Source: Leptospirales bacterium
GTDB taxonomy: Bacteria > Spirochaetota > Leptospiria > Leptospirales > Leptonemataceae
Direction of reading: 5' to 3'
Length of the DNA stretch: 37,401 nt
NCBI GenBank assembly: GCA_016788865.1
Contig: JAEUSB010000036.1
Span: forward strand, 1-37,401
The notes under the pieces were generated by a model. It ran no database searches. It was not told the origin of the DNA and saw only the letters and a list, made by a program, of their open reading frames with translations. How positions within the stretch are numbered: the first letter of the stretch is position 1; each line of letters starts with the position of its first letter. Below are positions 1-9,733 of this stretch, piece after piece. The translations under genes were made by a program, and so were the position numbers.

Positions 1-28
1 ACGCAGGCCTGTGAAGGCTATCGGAGAC

Positions 29-49
29 GTTCGGCCTTCAAGGCCGAAC
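29..49. repeat. near-perfect palindrome (hairpin) downstream of the first gene
   Basis: GTTCGGCCTT and its reverse complement AAGGCCGAAC are separated by a single C. The hairpin lies 10 nt past the stop of the minus-strand gene that ends at 60. It could act as a transcription terminator for the copper operon, but no T-run follows it on the minus strand, so this role is an inference. Confidence 0.5.
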
Positions 50-59
50 TTCTCGGCAG

Positions 60-434
60 TCAATCGACATCAACTTTCAATTCAGCAATTTGGCCGACTT
101 GCACATTTCCGGACTGGATCGTCGCTTTCGCAAAGTGCTCATCCACAATTTGTGTGAGCTTGACCGTACCGATTTTGATGCGTTTGAAGTTGGGCGTATT
201 GCCTTTGATTGGTGGAGTAGATTCTACCCTAATGATTTCAAGAACCTGGCCTACTCTGGCATTGTCCTTTGAACCAATGCAGAGATAAACCTCAGCTCCA
301 TTCTTTTCTAACACGTTGCCGCGCATAAAAAAGTGGTGAATCTTGTGCAAGCCTTCTTGCGCCGCGACTGGCGTGAAGCTGACCAAACCTGCAGCACAAA
401 GGGCAAGTAAGGCAACGAATGTGTACTTCTTCAT
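60..434 (-). CDS. small exported protein linked to metal-efflux operons (unknown function)
   Basis: The protein has 124 residues. It has a signal peptide at residues 1-26 (MKKYTF..., hydrophobic core, VAAQ cleavage region) and then a beta-rich domain. The start at 434 is chosen because AGGAGG lies 5 nt upstream; a longer frame to 470 has no such site. The C-terminal half has the pattern VGQVLEIIRVE...KIGTVKL...VDEHFAKAT...G. The same pattern recurs in the proteins at 3852-4181 and 15642-15977, both also beside metal-efflux genes. The gene is last on the minus strand, about 160 nt after copA, so it may be in the same transcript or have its own promoter. I recognise no named family. A periplasmic accessory or metal-stress protein is a guess from context only. 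Confidence 0.7.
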   Translation of the reverse strand: MKKYTFVALLALCAAGLVSFTPVAAQEGLHKIHHFFMRGNVLEKNGAEVYLCIGSKDNARVGQVLEIIRVESTPPIKGNTPNFKRIKIGTVKLTQIVDEHFAKATIQSGNVQVGQIAELKVDVD

Positions 435-595
435 GAATTCCTCCTGGAATCTTTCTTCTGATCCATGCAAATTAGCATCCTTATTCTATGCTTGTGGTGG
501 AGAAAAACTGATCCGTGACCTGATTTTCCTCAACTTCTAGTGCTCATTTAGTAAGCACTCCCAAACTAATCAAGCGCGGGGCCTTTAAACATTTC

Positions 596-2929
596 TCACA
601 ATCGCAAGGCGCGCAAGCGCAGCGCATTGACAATCACCGATACTGAACTCAGACTCATCGCGAGGCTTGCGATCATTGGATTCAGCAGTGGCCCACCGAA
701 CAGATAGAGTAAGCCGGCGGCAACGGGAATCCCAAGTGCATTATAAACAAACGCGAAAAACAAATTCTGTCGGATGTTTCGCATGGCTCCCTTGCTCAGT
801 TTGATCGCGCGGACGATCCCCATCAGGTCTCCTTTAACAAGAGTAACACCCGCACTTTCGATTGCAATATCAGATCCGTTACCCATTGCAATTCCAACAT
901 CGGCCGCCGCGAGCGCGGGAGAATCATTGATACCGTCACCCGTCATTGCGACTGAATGATCCTTCTTTTTTATCGCAACCAGTCGATCATGTTTGCCCTG
1001 TGGTTCGACTCCAGCGTAAAACTCCTTGATGCCGAGTTCAGCTGCAACAGCTCCTGCTGTTCGTTCATTGTCTCCGGTCATCATGATCACACCCAAACCA
1101 AGTTTTCCCAATTCCCTAAGCGCTGCTGGTGTAGATTCCTTGATTGGATCACTCAGGGCCAGAACACCGGCGAGCACACCGTCAACTCCAACGTAGATAA
1201 GGGTACTCACCGGGTTTTTTATGGAGATAATCTTTTCAAATCCACGGACTTGACGGTTCCGCAAAAGTTGCTCTTTGCCTACGATTACCGTTTGGCCGCT
1301 CACCGTTCCGCTGATTCCACCACCAGTGATAGACTGTGCATTCTCCGGTGGTACGATACTTAGATTTCTTTTCTTCGCGAAATCAATAACCGCACGGGAA
1401 AGCGGATGCTCGCTTGCAGTTTCGAGAGAAGCGGCCAGCGAGACGATCTGATCTTCTTGATAGTCTGATGTCGGAACAACGTCTGTTACAGCAGGTCTAC
1501 CCTGAGTAAGCGTTCCAGTTTTGTCAACCACCAGAGTATCAATGTGTTCCAACTTCTCTAGAGATTCTGCATTCTTGATCAGCACCCCAATCCGAGCGCC
1601 CGTGCCAACTGCGACCATGATAGAAATGGGGGTTGCAAGCCCAAGCGCGCAGGGGCAGGCAATGATAAGGACGGCAACTGCATTCATGAACGCATAAGAT
1701 AAGCGCGGTGTTGGACCCCAGACCATCCAACCAATGAAAGTCAAGACCGAGATGGCTAAGACAGCCGGTACAAAATATCCAGACACCGTATCTGCCAGTT
1801 TCTGAATCGGAGCCCGACTACGCTGTGCTTCTTGCACCATGTGGATAATGCGCGATAGTACTGTATCGCTCCCAACACCCGTTGCTTTCATGACAAAACT
1901 GCCAGTCTGATTCAGAGTCCCGCCCGTTATGCGATCATCCGTTTGCTTCTCTTGCGGAATTGGCTCGCCTGTAAGCATTGATTCATCAATTGTTGTCCGT
2001 CCCTCAATGACGATTCCATCCACAGGTATTTTTTCGCCGGGCCGCACCCGAATAAGGTCTCCGACCTTAACCTCTTCAATAGAAATTTCAAATTCCTGCC
2101 CGTCCCGCATGATCCGGGCATTTTTTGCTGCCTGTCCCATGAGCAACTTAATCGCGGTACCCGTTTGGGTACGCGCGCGCAGCTCCAATACCTGGCCAAG
2201 CAACGCAAGCGCTGTAATAACGGCTGCGGCCTCGAAATAAACGAATACGCTTCCCGCAGGGAGCAATCTCGGAGAGAAAATCTCCATCATCGCAAACACG
2301 CTGAAAGCGTAAGCGGCACCAACTCCGATTGCGATCAGTGTGAACATATTGAGCCGTCGAGTGACTAAAGAACGCCATCCGCGCACGAAGAATGGCCAGC
2401 CGCCCCATAGTACTGCGGGTGACGAAAGGACAAATTGAATCCACAGAGAAATGGATCGGGGAATTGCATGGATGACAGGAAGGTGTTCCCCCATTGCAAG
2501 TACGAGCACAGGCGTTGCAACAATACTGGAAATAACGAATCTCCAGAACATGTTTGTGTACTCCGATGCATCCTCTTCGGCACCGGATACCGGCTCAAGG
2601 GCCATCCCGCATTTGGGACACGAGCCTGGCCCCTTCTGCCGGATTTCGGGGTGCATAGGGCAGGTGTAATCCACCGCCGACGCACCGGTTTTCGTCATAC
2701 CGCCTACTGGATGGTTTTGATGAATCGGTTTCGAGGTATAGCGACCTGGATCTTGCGTGAACTTAGCAAGGCAACCGGCGCTGCAAAACACGTACTCGCT
2801 GCCGCCATAAGCAGTACGATGGGGCGAATCCGGTTTTACTGGCATGCCACAGACAGGATCGGATGCAGGATTCGCAACCTCTGTTGCTGTGGCGTGTTTG
2901 TGATGGCTATGCGGATGATTCTCATTCAT
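596..2929 (-). CDS. copA: Cu+ (Ag+) exporting P1B-type ATPase with YHS and CPMHP N-terminal domains
   Basis: The 777-residue pump couples ATP hydrolysis to export of monovalent copper or silver across the inner membrane. The N-terminus is His-rich (HPHSHHKH). It is followed by a YHS domain (about 24-64, VCGMPV...FCSAGC) and a heavy-metal-binding segment (about 88-113, YTCPMHPE...CPKCGMAL) instead of classic HMA domains. The catalytic core is complete: TGEP near 320, the metal-site CPC near 425-427 followed by ALGLATP, DKTGTLT near 469, SEHPLS, and [10 protein letters not shown]. The late helices carry YN (YNALGIP) and MSLSS, which are typical of Cu+ P1B-1 pumps. The start at 2929 has AGGAG upstream and lies 25 nt after the previous gene, so the genes are co-transcribed. 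A longer frame to 3055 would overlap that gene and lacks support. Confidence 0.95.
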   Translation of the reverse strand: MNENHPHSHHKHATATEVANPASDPVCGMPVKPDSPHRTAYGGSEYVFCSAGCLAKFTQDPGRYTSKPIHQNHPVGGMTKTGASAVDYTCPMHPEIRQKGPGSCPKCGMALEPVSGAEEDASEYTNMFWRFVISSIVATPVLVLAMGEHLPVIHAIPRSISLWIQFVLSSPAVLWGGWPFFVRGWRSLVTRRLNMFTLIAIGVGAAYAFSVFAMMEIFSPRLLPAGSVFVYFEAAAVITALALLGQVLELRARTQTGTAIKLLMGQAAKNARIMRDGQEFEISIEEVKVGDLIRVRPGEKIPVDGIVIEGRTTIDESMLTGEPIPQEKQTDDRITGGTLNQTGSFVMKATGVGSDTVLSRIIHMVQEAQRSRAPIQKLADTVSGYFVPAVLAISVLTFIGWMVWGPTPRLSYAFMNAVAVLIIACPCALGLATPISIMVAVGTGARIGVLIKNAESLEKLEHIDTLVVDKTGTLTQGRPAVTDVVPTSDYQEDQIVSLAASLETASEHPLSRAVIDFAKKRNLSIVPPENAQSITGGGISGTVSGQTVIVGKEQLLRNRQVRGFEKIISIKNPVSTLIYVGVDGVLAGVLALSDPIKESTPAALRELGKLGLGVIMMTGDNERTAGAVAAELGIKEFYAGVEPQGKHDRLVAIKKKDHSVAMTGDGINDSPALAAADVGIAMGNGSDIAIESAGVTLVKGDLMGIVRAIKLSKGAMRNIRQNLFFAFVYNALGIPVAAGLLYLFGGPLLNPMIASLAMSLSSVSVIVNALRLRALRL

Positions 2930-2954
2930 GACTTCTTCTCCTTGATCCAAACAT

Positions 2955-3797
2955 TCATTTTGTTTCCAGCACAAAGCTTGAGGTGAGAATTTTTCCTTTG
3001 TGCTGAAATTGGGCAAATATCTTGTACTTTGCCGGGCGAGGAAAGTGAACCTCAAAGCTTACAGAACCTGTTTCATTTCCTACGCTTTCATCAGGATGCG
3101 CGTGTACGTACATCAAATCGCCCTCACTGAGAACGACAACATGACCAAGTGCGCCAAGATAGGGCTGGAGATCTTTGACTGGCTTGCCAGACTCACTGAC
3201 GGTAAAGCGCAAAACCCTTTCCAATTCAGAACCCTTACTTTGCAGAGCAAATGAATAATTCTCGCGACTGTCGCTCATGCGGCTATAGCCAATGGATTCG
3301 GGTCGATACTTGTTTGCATCGCCTGCAACGACTGAAACCCCGAGCGTTTGTCCCTTGCTCATTTCCTGGTGATGCTCATGCCCTTGCGCCATTCCGCCCG
3401 AGGGTGTGAAATCAGCGAAGAGGCGATATTCACCATCTGTTTCAAACTGCAAACCAGTCAAAGTAAATACACCGGATTCTTTATCGAAGCTGGGATGCAA
3501 GTGTTGAAAATTTGCAAGATCCTTACGCACAATAATAAAGTGCATGATCCTGGTGTGCATTGTCTCAAAATCCCTAACGACTTTTCCATTCTTGTCATGA
3601 ATCATGAATTCAAGAGTATTGGGCTGGCCCACTTTGTACTTTGTACCCGTGTTCAGCATAAGCATGTAATCAGAATGACCCTGTCCGTCCATGTCAGCCA
3701 TATCGGGACTCTTGCCTCGCGTCAGGAGAAACCATGCGGCTACAGCAATGATCAAGATTGCGACAGCCGTCGCAAATAGTCTTTTATTTCCTTTCAT
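2955..3797 (-). CDS. membrane-anchored His/Met-rich extracytoplasmic protein of copper operons
   Basis: The protein has 280 residues, with one N-terminal membrane anchor (about 6-25) and a long extracytoplasmic part. It has repeated His/Met segments: [39 protein letters not shown] and YVHAHP. This looks like two beta-sandwich repeats, each ending in an 'HLHP/HAHP' loop and a 'Y.lFAdF / YKIFAQF' strand. Proteins of this type are commonly found next to copper ATPases; I recall the type but no fixed name. The likely role is periplasmic copper or silver binding, or delivery. GAGGAG lies 8 nt before the ATG. The gene is followed after 25 nt by copA and preceded by the small exported protein at 3852. 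Confidence 0.75.
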   Translation of the reverse strand: MKGNKRLFATAVAILIIAVAAWFLLTRGKSPDMADMDGQGHSDYMLMLNTGTKYKVGQPNTLEFMIHDKNGKVVRDFETMHTRIMHFIIVRKDLANFQHLHPSFDKESGVFTLTGLQFETDGEYRLFADFTPSGGMAQGHEHHQEMSKGQTLGVSVVAGDANKYRPESIGYSRMSDSRENYSFALQSKGSELERVLRFTVSESGKPVKDLQPYLGALGHVVVLSEGDLMYVHAHPDESVGNETGSVSFEVHFPRPAKYKIFAQFQHKGKILTSSFVLETK

Positions 3798-3851
3798 TTC
3801 TATCTCCTCAATTTCTAAGAAAAGCCAGGGGATTGCTCCCCTGATTAAATG

Positions 3852-4181
3852 TTACTTTGTTTCAATCAAATACGAATCGCCAGACAATCCCCAGATGACA
3901 GTTGCCCTGGCAACATGCGGATCGATCATCTCGGCAACGCGAACCCTTCCAATTTTTTTGTGACGGAGCCACGTGCCCCTAAGCGGCATACCGGTTAAAC
4001 GCTCAATCCGATACACATCGAATTCCTCGCCGATCTTTGGCTGTATTTCGGAAACATTCAAAACATGCGCACTGGACGATGAATCCAGAACCTGTTCACC
4101 TCGCAGCCAGCCGCGACCCTCCGCGAGGAGCGGGCCGAAAGTTGCCAGCAATGCGGCAGTCAAAATAAATTTTCTTAACAT
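3852..4181 (-). CDS. small exported protein, same family pattern as 60-434 and 15642-15977
   Basis: The protein has 109 residues with a signal peptide (MLRKFILTAALLATFGPLLA). The mature part carries IGEEFDVYRIE...KKIGRVRVAEMIDPHVARAT...G. This lines up with the other two small exported proteins in the window: V/I-G, then a beta strand, then K-x-IG-x-V, then D-x-H-x-A-x-AT. GGAGG lies 7 nt upstream of the ATG. The gene sits inside the copper operon between a His-rich mini protein and the His/Met-rich anchored protein. Function is unknown. The repeated link to efflux genes suggests a periplasmic accessory role, but no metal-ligand cluster is obvious. Confidence 0.75.
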   Translation of the reverse strand: MLRKFILTAALLATFGPLLAEGRGWLRGEQVLDSSSSAHVLNVSEIQPKIGEEFDVYRIERLTGMPLRGTWLRHKKIGRVRVAEMIDPHVARATVIWGLSGDSYLIETK

Positions 4182-4210
4182 ATAAAGCCTCCATTCTTGC
4201 TTCTTGAACC

Positions 4211-4621
4211 CTAAGTCAAGTTTGGTGGAGCCCGAATATTTATAGATCTCAGGACAAAGCGGGACGGAGCATACAATATGGATGCATATACATGATACAA
4301 ATAGATGGCGTTAGGCGGCATCCATGATCCAGATGGAGTGATTGCATGAGATAAGTCCCATGGAGCTGCTTTTGGATCATCTTTTTTCAATTTGCCGGAG
4401 AACAGGAGGTGGGCCGGTGAAGTCGGAACGCCATCTTTGGGAATCTCTGGAGTGTTGCTGCCGTGGGGAATTTGCTTGTCATGCGCGTGAACAACTGAAA
4501 GCATCGGAGTCAGACCGGGATGGACATGAACGCCAAATAACGGGACTACAAATAGCCAGACCAGTGTGGTAAGGGTTACCGAGGATGACACCGTATGGGG
4601 AAGACGCGAATGGAGTCTCAT
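4211..4621 (-). CDS. His-rich mini membrane protein (GVHVHP type)
   Basis: The protein has 136 residues. A hydrophobic segment (about 15-31) is followed immediately by GVHVHP and further histidines (VVHAHDKQIPH), then a second weakly hydrophobic stretch and a tail ending RAPPNLT. The ATG overlaps the stop of the TolC-like gene (ATGA), so translation is probably coupled. Two other proteins in the window, at 9734-10135 and 15111-15563, share the layout: helix, then GxHxH, then a His/acidic loop, then a Pro-Pro tail. All three sit in metal-efflux modules. A periplasmic metal-binding or sensing role is inferred; no named family is claimed. Confidence 0.7.
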   Translation of the reverse strand: MRLHSRLPHTVSSSVTLTTLVWLFVVPLFGVHVHPGLTPMLSVVHAHDKQIPHGSNTPEIPKDGVPTSPAHLLFSGKLKKDDPKAAPWDLSHAITPSGSWMPPNAIYLYHVYASILYAPSRFVLRSINIRAPPNLT

Positions 4622-6009
4622 TCTATTTCCTTCCCCGTTGTAATCTCAACTTCACCCAGAGTCCGGGCCGCTTCCAGGCGAGTGTCCAGATACTGCTTCT
4701 TGATCTCGATGGCTCTGCGATATTGTTCAAACCAATCGGAATAAGGGACTCTACCAGTGAGGAAGGGGGCATCTAGAGACTCCGGCGAGGGAAACGGGTT
4801 TTGCAGTTTAGCAAGTTGCACGACAATATCCGACAGGGCAATGTAGCGATTGCGTAAAGCGGCAATGGATGCTTCAAGAGTGCGCTCTATGGCTTCGCGG
4901 TCTGCGCTGGTTGACTCACGATTCGCCCGCGCAATATCTGCCGCTCCCTGCTTGCGATCAAAGACAGGAATTGGAATTCGTATCCCAAAACGAAAAGTCC
5001 TTTCTTTTTCACTTGAGGGACCGGCGATGGAAGGAGCCAGGCTGCGCGCTCCGATCGAGTGCTGTCCCAGGCCAAGGAAAAATGTCGGATCAGGAATCAC
5101 GGCCACATCAGCGAGATTGCTGCCGAGCTCACTTTGTTGTGTATTTAGACTGACGAAGCGAAGCCTGGGACTGAGTGACCGGGCCTGCGCAACTAGTTCA
5201 TCTTCCTCCGGCAGACCGGGCATCGAGATCGTCATGCCAGTTGCCGAACGCACTTCGCAGACATTCCCGGTGGCTTTGCCAAGCATTTGATTCAGAGTTT
5301 GCCTGGCGTTGGTTTTGGTTAGGAGCAGGTTGCGCAATTCAATGTCCGCCCTGGCCAGTTCATTTTGAAACACAACGCCTACATAAGTTCCAAGTCTCTG
5401 ATCGGCAAAGCCCGGGCCCATTCTCTGTTTGATCAAACGCAAATGATTGAGCTGGCGTTCCAGGTCCGCCGCAAGGGCCGTCGCCATGATCAGAGTCGCG
5501 AGCTGCGTTCTAACTTCCCCACGCACTTGCAGTCGGGTTAGAAATAACTGCGCTTCCGCTTTTTCAATTTCCAAACGCGCGATCTGTTTGTGAAGCTTGC
5601 CTTTCCCCGCCACATCCAGCTCCTGGCTCAGTTCAACTTCATATCCGTTGATCGGTTGTTGCTGCGGTCCGGATGAGATGTTAGGTGAAACATCAATTGG
5701 TTGCTCGTCCCGGAGAGCGGCACCTGGGGACACCGATACTTCTGCCGAAGTGGCGCGCGTACCCCGCGTCGCGCTAACGGAGATTTCCGGATTAGCCGAA
5801 ATCCATCGGTCCTTCTGCGCAAATTCCCCTCTGGCAAGCAACACCAGCGCACGCGCTTTGCGAATCTCTGGGCTCTTTTCTTGCGCGATCGCGAACGCAT
5901 CCTTGAGAGTCAGACACTCTGGCTCATTTCCTTCAACGGGAAGGACAGCCAGAAGCGGCAGAAACATGAGCGCGCTTATAAGCAACAATGGGCTACGAAT
6001 ATTTTTCAT
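4618..6009 (-). CDS. TolC/CusC-like outer-membrane efflux channel
   Basis: The protein has 463 residues, with a signal peptide (about 1-27) and the long alternating helical pattern of outer membrane efflux proteins. Typical elements are 'LTLKDAFAIAQEKSPEIRKARA' at the mature N-terminus, 'VELSQELDVAGKG' near 130, and 'FRFGIRIPIPVFDRKQG' near 340. The last form is characteristic of metal-RND partners (CusC/CzcC class). It would form the exit duct for the RND pump encoded upstream at 6500-9679. GGAG precedes the ATG by 7 nt. A terminator-like hairpin with a T-run lies just upstream of this gene inside the operon. The related channel at 15974-17326 has the same IPIPVF motif. Confidence 0.9.
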   Translation of the reverse strand: MKNIRSPLLLISALMFLPLLAVLPVEGNEPECLTLKDAFAIAQEKSPEIRKARALVLLARGEFAQKDRWISANPEISVSATRGTRATSAEVSVSPGAALRDEQPIDVSPNISSGPQQQPINGYEVELSQELDVAGKGKLHKQIARLEIEKAEAQLFLTRLQVRGEVRTQLATLIMATALAADLERQLNHLRLIKQRMGPGFADQRLGTYVGVVFQNELARADIELRNLLLTKTNARQTLNQMLGKATGNVCEVRSATGMTISMPGLPEEDELVAQARSLSPRLRFVSLNTQQSELGSNLADVAVIPDPTFFLGLGQHSIGARSLAPSIAGPSSEKERTFRFGIRIPIPVFDRKQGAADIARANRESTSADREAIERTLEASIAALRNRYIALSDIVVQLAKLQNPFPSPESLDAPFLTGRVPYSDWFEQYRRAIEIKKQYLDTRLEAARTLGEVEITTGKEIE

Positions 6010-6022
6010 TTATAGACTCCTC

Positions 6023-6059
6023 AAAAAAGCAGCGGTCCCATTGAGGGTAGGGGACCGCT
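6023..6059 (-). terminator. intrinsic terminator-like hairpin inside the copper operon
   Basis: On the minus strand AGCGGTCCC pairs with GGGACCGCT (9 bp, 11-nt loop). A G-C pair and six T residues follow, then the ribosome-binding site of the TolC-like gene. The hairpin lies between the stop at 6067 and the start at 6009. It could reduce transcription of the downstream genes relative to the RND pump, or be subject to read-through. Confidence 0.75.
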
Positions 6060-6066
6060 ACGATCA

Positions 6067-6477
6067 CTATTTGGGCTCGTACAGAATTTTCCCCGATTCC
6101 AACTTCCCGTCGACTTTTGCGCTGATTTGGAAATACACGCGCCGGACATTCTTCGGAATAGAAACACTCGCATGGAAAGCTCCGTCAACGGAGCTGAGTT
6201 TGAGATTGGTGTTTCCCTTTCCCGGGATCTCAAGCGATGCTCTCACATCACTCAGTCTCTCCGGAGCACTCTTAATATCATCTTCGAGAATGTAGATCAT
6301 GGCCATATCACCCTGAACTACAACCTCTGCGAAGTGATTCTTCATCTTTGTGAACTTTCCACCGTGCGGACCAACTGGTGGCAACACATTCGGCTTGTCA
6401 TGACCTTCGTGCGCGATAGCAACTGCGAATCCGCTCAAGAGCAGCGAAAGCAGAAGCAATGTCAGTTTGTTTCTCAT
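6067..6477 (-). CDS. small periplasmic protein with HEGH and GPHGG motifs, RND-associated
   Basis: The protein has 136 residues, with a signal peptide (MRNKLTLLLLSLLLSGFAVA) and a mature N-terminus beginning with IAHEGHDKP. Next come VGPHGGKF...HFAEVVV and a beta-rich remainder. The 'GPHGG...AE' segment resembles the N-terminal extension of some CzcB/CusB adaptor proteins, but the hairpin, lipoyl and beta-barrel parts of an adaptor are absent. It is therefore not a functional adaptor by itself. The start at 6477 is preferred over 6513 because it gives a clean signal peptide and does not overlap the RND gene, whose stop is 22 nt upstream. A GAGG-like site precedes it. A likely role is metal binding next to the pump. 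Confidence 0.75.
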   Translation of the reverse strand: MRNKLTLLLLSLLLSGFAVAIAHEGHDKPNVLPPVGPHGGKFTKMKNHFAEVVVQGDMAMIYILEDDIKSAPERLSDVRASLEIPGKGNTNLKLSSVDGAFHASVSIPKNVRRVYFQISAKVDGKLESGKILYEPK

Positions 6478-6499
6478 TTTCTTTAACCTCTTTGTTTTT

Positions 6500-9400
6500 C
6501 TAGGACTTTGCACCGTTAGGCGCTCTCTTCATGACCTGGTAAAATATTACAGGCGTGAATACTATATCAAGCAGGGTCGAGCTGAACAATCCGCCAGAGA
6601 TGACCAGTGCAACCGGGAAGAGTATTTCCTTCCCGGCAGCATCGCTCCCTGAAATCAGAATCGGAAGGAGAGCGAATACCGCTGAGAATGCAGTCATAAG
6701 TACCGGCACAAGGCGTTCGAGTGCACCACGGATCACCATTTCCCTTGAGAATCCCACGCGCTCCACTTCCATCAGATGGATGAAATGAGAAATCATCATG
6801 ATTCCATTTCTTGCTGCAATGCCGGTTAACGCGATAAATCCAAGGATACTGGCCAGAGATAGAGGGATACCCAGCACAAACAGCCCGATGATGCCTCCTA
6901 TGAATGAAAATGGAACATTCACGAGAATTTGACCCACAAGGAGCCAGGACTTGAAGTACCTGTGAAGGATGAAGGTTAGCAGTCCTAACGCACAAACTCC
7001 AAAAACGCCGATAAGTCTGAGCGCACGCTCTCTACTTGCAAAACGTCCGCCAATCTCGTAGCGAATCCCCTGCGGCATCTGAATTCCTTTCAGAGCTGTG
7101 TTAACATCCTGAACGATAGAGCCCAGATCGCGTCCTTGCGTATTAAACTGAACAGCGATACGCCTGCTACCGTTCTCCCTTTTTATCTCGTAGGGACCTT
7201 CCGTTTCGTAAACCTCCGCAACCATTCCGAGCCTGACAGGAGTTCCATTGGGGAGATATTTTATGATGATACCTGGGAGCCCTTCGACAGCGCGTGACTT
7301 GTCGTCAAATCGCAGCACAATGTCGAAGATCTTACCGTTCTCAATCGTTCTTCCAACTGTCTGACCGCCAAGTGCAAACTCCAGAACCTCAGTGATTTCG
7401 CCGCTCGTTATGCCATATGCACTAGCTTGCGCGTGATTGATTCCAATCTTCAGTTCGGGTGCTTTTTCTTGATTCTCGATCAGTAAATCTGTGACGCCTT
7501 GAACCTTGCTGAGCGCAGCACGGATCTGATATGCTTGATACTGAATGGCCTCGAGATCCTCACCATACACAAAGACTGCAACCTCTGATCGCACTCCAGT
7601 CATCATGTGATCAATTCGATGTGAAATGGGTTGGCCTATATCTAGATCAATCCCCTTGAGTGCTTTGAATTTTGTTCTGAGTTCGGCGAGAAGGTCCGCG
7701 CGAGTTGTTCCAACTTTCTCTGGTTCAACGTTCACCTCAATCTCCGTGAGATGCGGGCCACTCGCGTGTTCATCGCCTTCAGCGCGCCCGGTTCGACGCG
7801 CAAATTGTCCCACTCCCTTGGTTGAAAGCAGTACAGCCTCAACCTCCTTCATGCGTGCGACCGATTCAGGAAGTGAAGTGGCAGTAGGGAGAGAACCGAA
7901 GACTGTGAATACCCCTTCGTTAAAACTGGGCAGAAAATCCTTCTTGAGAAACGGTAGCAACCCAATTGAAATGAGAAACAGAACGCCCACTATGATGGTT
8001 GATAGCATCGGTTTATCCAGGAGTCTGTCGAGGTTCTTACGCTGAAATGCCTTGAGAGATCGCACAATCACAGTCTCGTGTTGTGCGGAAGAAGTGTTGC
8101 CCAGGAGGTAATAGCAAAGAACAGGTGTTACAGTGAGAGCAACAAGCAACGACGCAAAGAGTGCTACAATGTAAGCGACGGCAAGAGGACGAAACAACCT
8201 TCCTTCAAGGTCTCCTAGAAAAAACAACGGAAGGAAAACGAGAATAACTACCAGAGTTGCGAGAACAATGCTGTTCCTTACTTCGGATGACGCATGAAAA
8301 ACTACTTCCAGAGGGGGCCGTGGGGCGGAAAGACTTCGATTTTCTCGCAAGCGCCTGAAAATATTCTCCATATCAACGATTGAATCGTCAACCAGCTGCC
8401 CGACAGCAACAGCAAGGCCGCCCATCGTCATTGTATTTAGGTCCATACCCATGGCCGCCATGGTGAGGATGGCTGCGATCAGGGAGAGTGGAAGAGTTAC
8501 CAGGGTAATGAGAGTCGTGCGAAAACTCCAGAGGAACAGGAACACAACTACGAGTATTATGATTGAACCGTCGCGAATCGCTTCGCTGACATTCCCAACA
8601 GCGCGCTCTATGAAATCAGATTGGCGAAAGAGTCTGTCATGAATTAGAATATCCGGGTCATTCGTTTTTCTAATCTTTTCAATCTCCTGCTCAATGCTTC
8701 GTGTTAACTCAATGGTAGAAACGCCCGGCGATTTTTGTATGATCAAGATGACTGCTGGATTTCCGTTTACACCTGCATCACCCCGCTTCACCCGCGCACC
8801 AGTGGACACGATCGCGATATCCTTGATACGAACCGGATTACCGCCACGCAGTCCGATTACAGAGTTTTCCAGATCAGACTTGTCCGTTATGTTGCCCAGA
8901 TTCCGAACAGAAAGTTCCTTCCCGTCCTTCTCAATAAATCCGCCGCCAGTATTCTCCCCTAATCCCCTGAGACTCTCCTTCATCATAAGGAACGAGATGT
9001 AGCGATTGTCCGCGAAGAGACTATTGTCATAAGCCGAAAGCTTGTTTTTATCGATGAGAATTTGATATTGCTTCGCTTCTCCACCGATGGCAGTAATGTC
9101 AGCTACGCCTCGCACGGAGAGCAGCTGCCTGCGAACCGTCCAATCCGCGAACGTACGCAGATCACCGGGCGAATTCTTTCCATCCTTGGAAGTGATGCCG
9201 ATGAGCAATATCTCACCCATGATTGAACTAATTGGTCCGAGCCGTATCTGAGTTCCGCGGGGCAAGTTGGACGCAATGCTATCGATCCGTTCCTTTACGA
9301 TTTGTCTGCATCGATAAATATCAGATCCAGTTTCAAACTCGACACGAACCTGAGCGAGGCCGCGATTCGACTGACTGCGAACATTCCCGATGCCCGGGCC

Positions 9401-9679
9401 ACCAAGTAATGCGGATTCAATCGGGATCGTCACGATTGTTTCTACTTCCTCTGGAGCAAGACCGGGTGATTCAATCAGAACCGAAACGACAGGTCGGTTC
9501 AGATCCGGAAGAACATCAACGGGCAGTAGCATGACGGCGTAAGCACCGGCAGCAGCGAGAACAATGGAGAAAACAAGGACGGATCGGCGACGCTCCAATG
9601 CGAACGCAATGATCGAGTCGAAAACTCGATGACTTAGATCCCTTTTCCCTTCAATTGGGTGATTATCGTATGAAAACAC
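6500..9679 (-). CDS. RND heavy-metal efflux pump (CusA/CzcA superfamily, HME type)
   Basis: The 1059-residue inner-membrane proton antiporter would export metal ions through the TolC-like channel encoded downstream. The N-terminal helix is followed by LPVDVLPDLNRP, and two large periplasmic parts and about twelve helices follow. The fourth-helix signature (about 421-439) reads VAVGQLVDDSIVDMEN. It lacks the DFG of divalent-cation pumps and has the AxG...VD...EN form seen in CusA-like and related HME proteins. Copper or silver is therefore likely, given copA in the same operon, but the specificity is not proven. The start is GTG at 9679, supported by GAGGAGG about 5 nt upstream. No adaptor (CusB-like) gene is present anywhere in the operon. 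Confidence 0.92.
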   Translation of the reverse strand: MFSYDNHPIEGKRDLSHRVFDSIIAFALERRRSVLVFSIVLAAAGAYAVMLLPVDVLPDLNRPVVSVLIESPGLAPEEVETIVTIPIESALLGGPGIGNVRSQSNRGLAQVRVEFETGSDIYRCRQIVKERIDSIASNLPRGTQIRLGPISSIMGEILLIGITSKDGKNSPGDLRTFADWTVRRQLLSVRGVADITAIGGEAKQYQILIDKNKLSAYDNSLFADNRYISFLMMKESLRGLGENTGGGFIEKDGKELSVRNLGNITDKSDLENSVIGLRGGNPVRIKDIAIVSTGARVKRGDAGVNGNPAVILIIQKSPGVSTIELTRSIEQEIEKIRKTNDPDILIHDRLFRQSDFIERAVGNVSEAIRDGSIIILVVVFLFLWSFRTTLITLVTLPLSLIAAILTMAAMGMDLNTMTMGGLAVAVGQLVDDSIVDMENIFRRLRENRSLSAPRPPLEVVFHASSEVRNSIVLATLVVILVFLPLFFLGDLEGRLFRPLAVAYIVALFASLLVALTVTPVLCYYLLGNTSSAQHETVIVRSLKAFQRKNLDRLLDKPMLSTIIVGVLFLISIGLLPFLKKDFLPSFNEGVFTVFGSLPTATSLPESVARMKEVEAVLLSTKGVGQFARRTGRAEGDEHASGPHLTEIEVNVEPEKVGTTRADLLAELRTKFKALKGIDLDIGQPISHRIDHMMTGVRSEVAVFVYGEDLEAIQYQAYQIRAALSKVQGVTDLLIENQEKAPELKIGINHAQASAYGITSGEITEVLEFALGGQTVGRTIENGKIFDIVLRFDDKSRAVEGLPGIIIKYLPNGTPVRLGMVAEVYETEGPYEIKRENGSRRIAVQFNTQGRDLGSIVQDVNTALKGIQMPQGIRYEIGGRFASRERALRLIGVFGVCALGLLTFILHRYFKSWLLVGQILVNVPFSFIGGIIGLFVLGIPLSLASILGFIALTGIAARNGIMMISHFIHLMEVERVGFSREMVIRGALERLVPVLMTAFSAVFALLPILISGSDAAGKEILFPVALVISGGLFSSTLLDIVFTPVIFYQVMKRAPNGAKS

Positions 9680-9733
9680 AACTCCTCCTCAATCGATCCG
9701 GCCAAAATACACGGCGGGATCGAAAAGCTTAGC

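Noticed and set aside
2435..2986. Long plus-strand open frame opposite copA (183 codons)
   Set aside because: It lies entirely on the antisense strand of well-supported ATPase and neighbour genes, has no ribosome-binding site and shows no protein-like motifs.
5597..6295. Plus-strand open frame of 232 codons opposite the channel gene
   Set aside because: It is the mirror of the TolC-like and HEGH genes, runs across their intergenic terminator and has low-complexity Ser/Arg content typical of antisense frames.
6067..6477. Considered as the missing CusB/CzcB adaptor
   Set aside because: Only the metal-binding-like N-terminal segment resembles adaptors. At 136 residues it lacks the helical hairpin, lipoyl and barrel domains.
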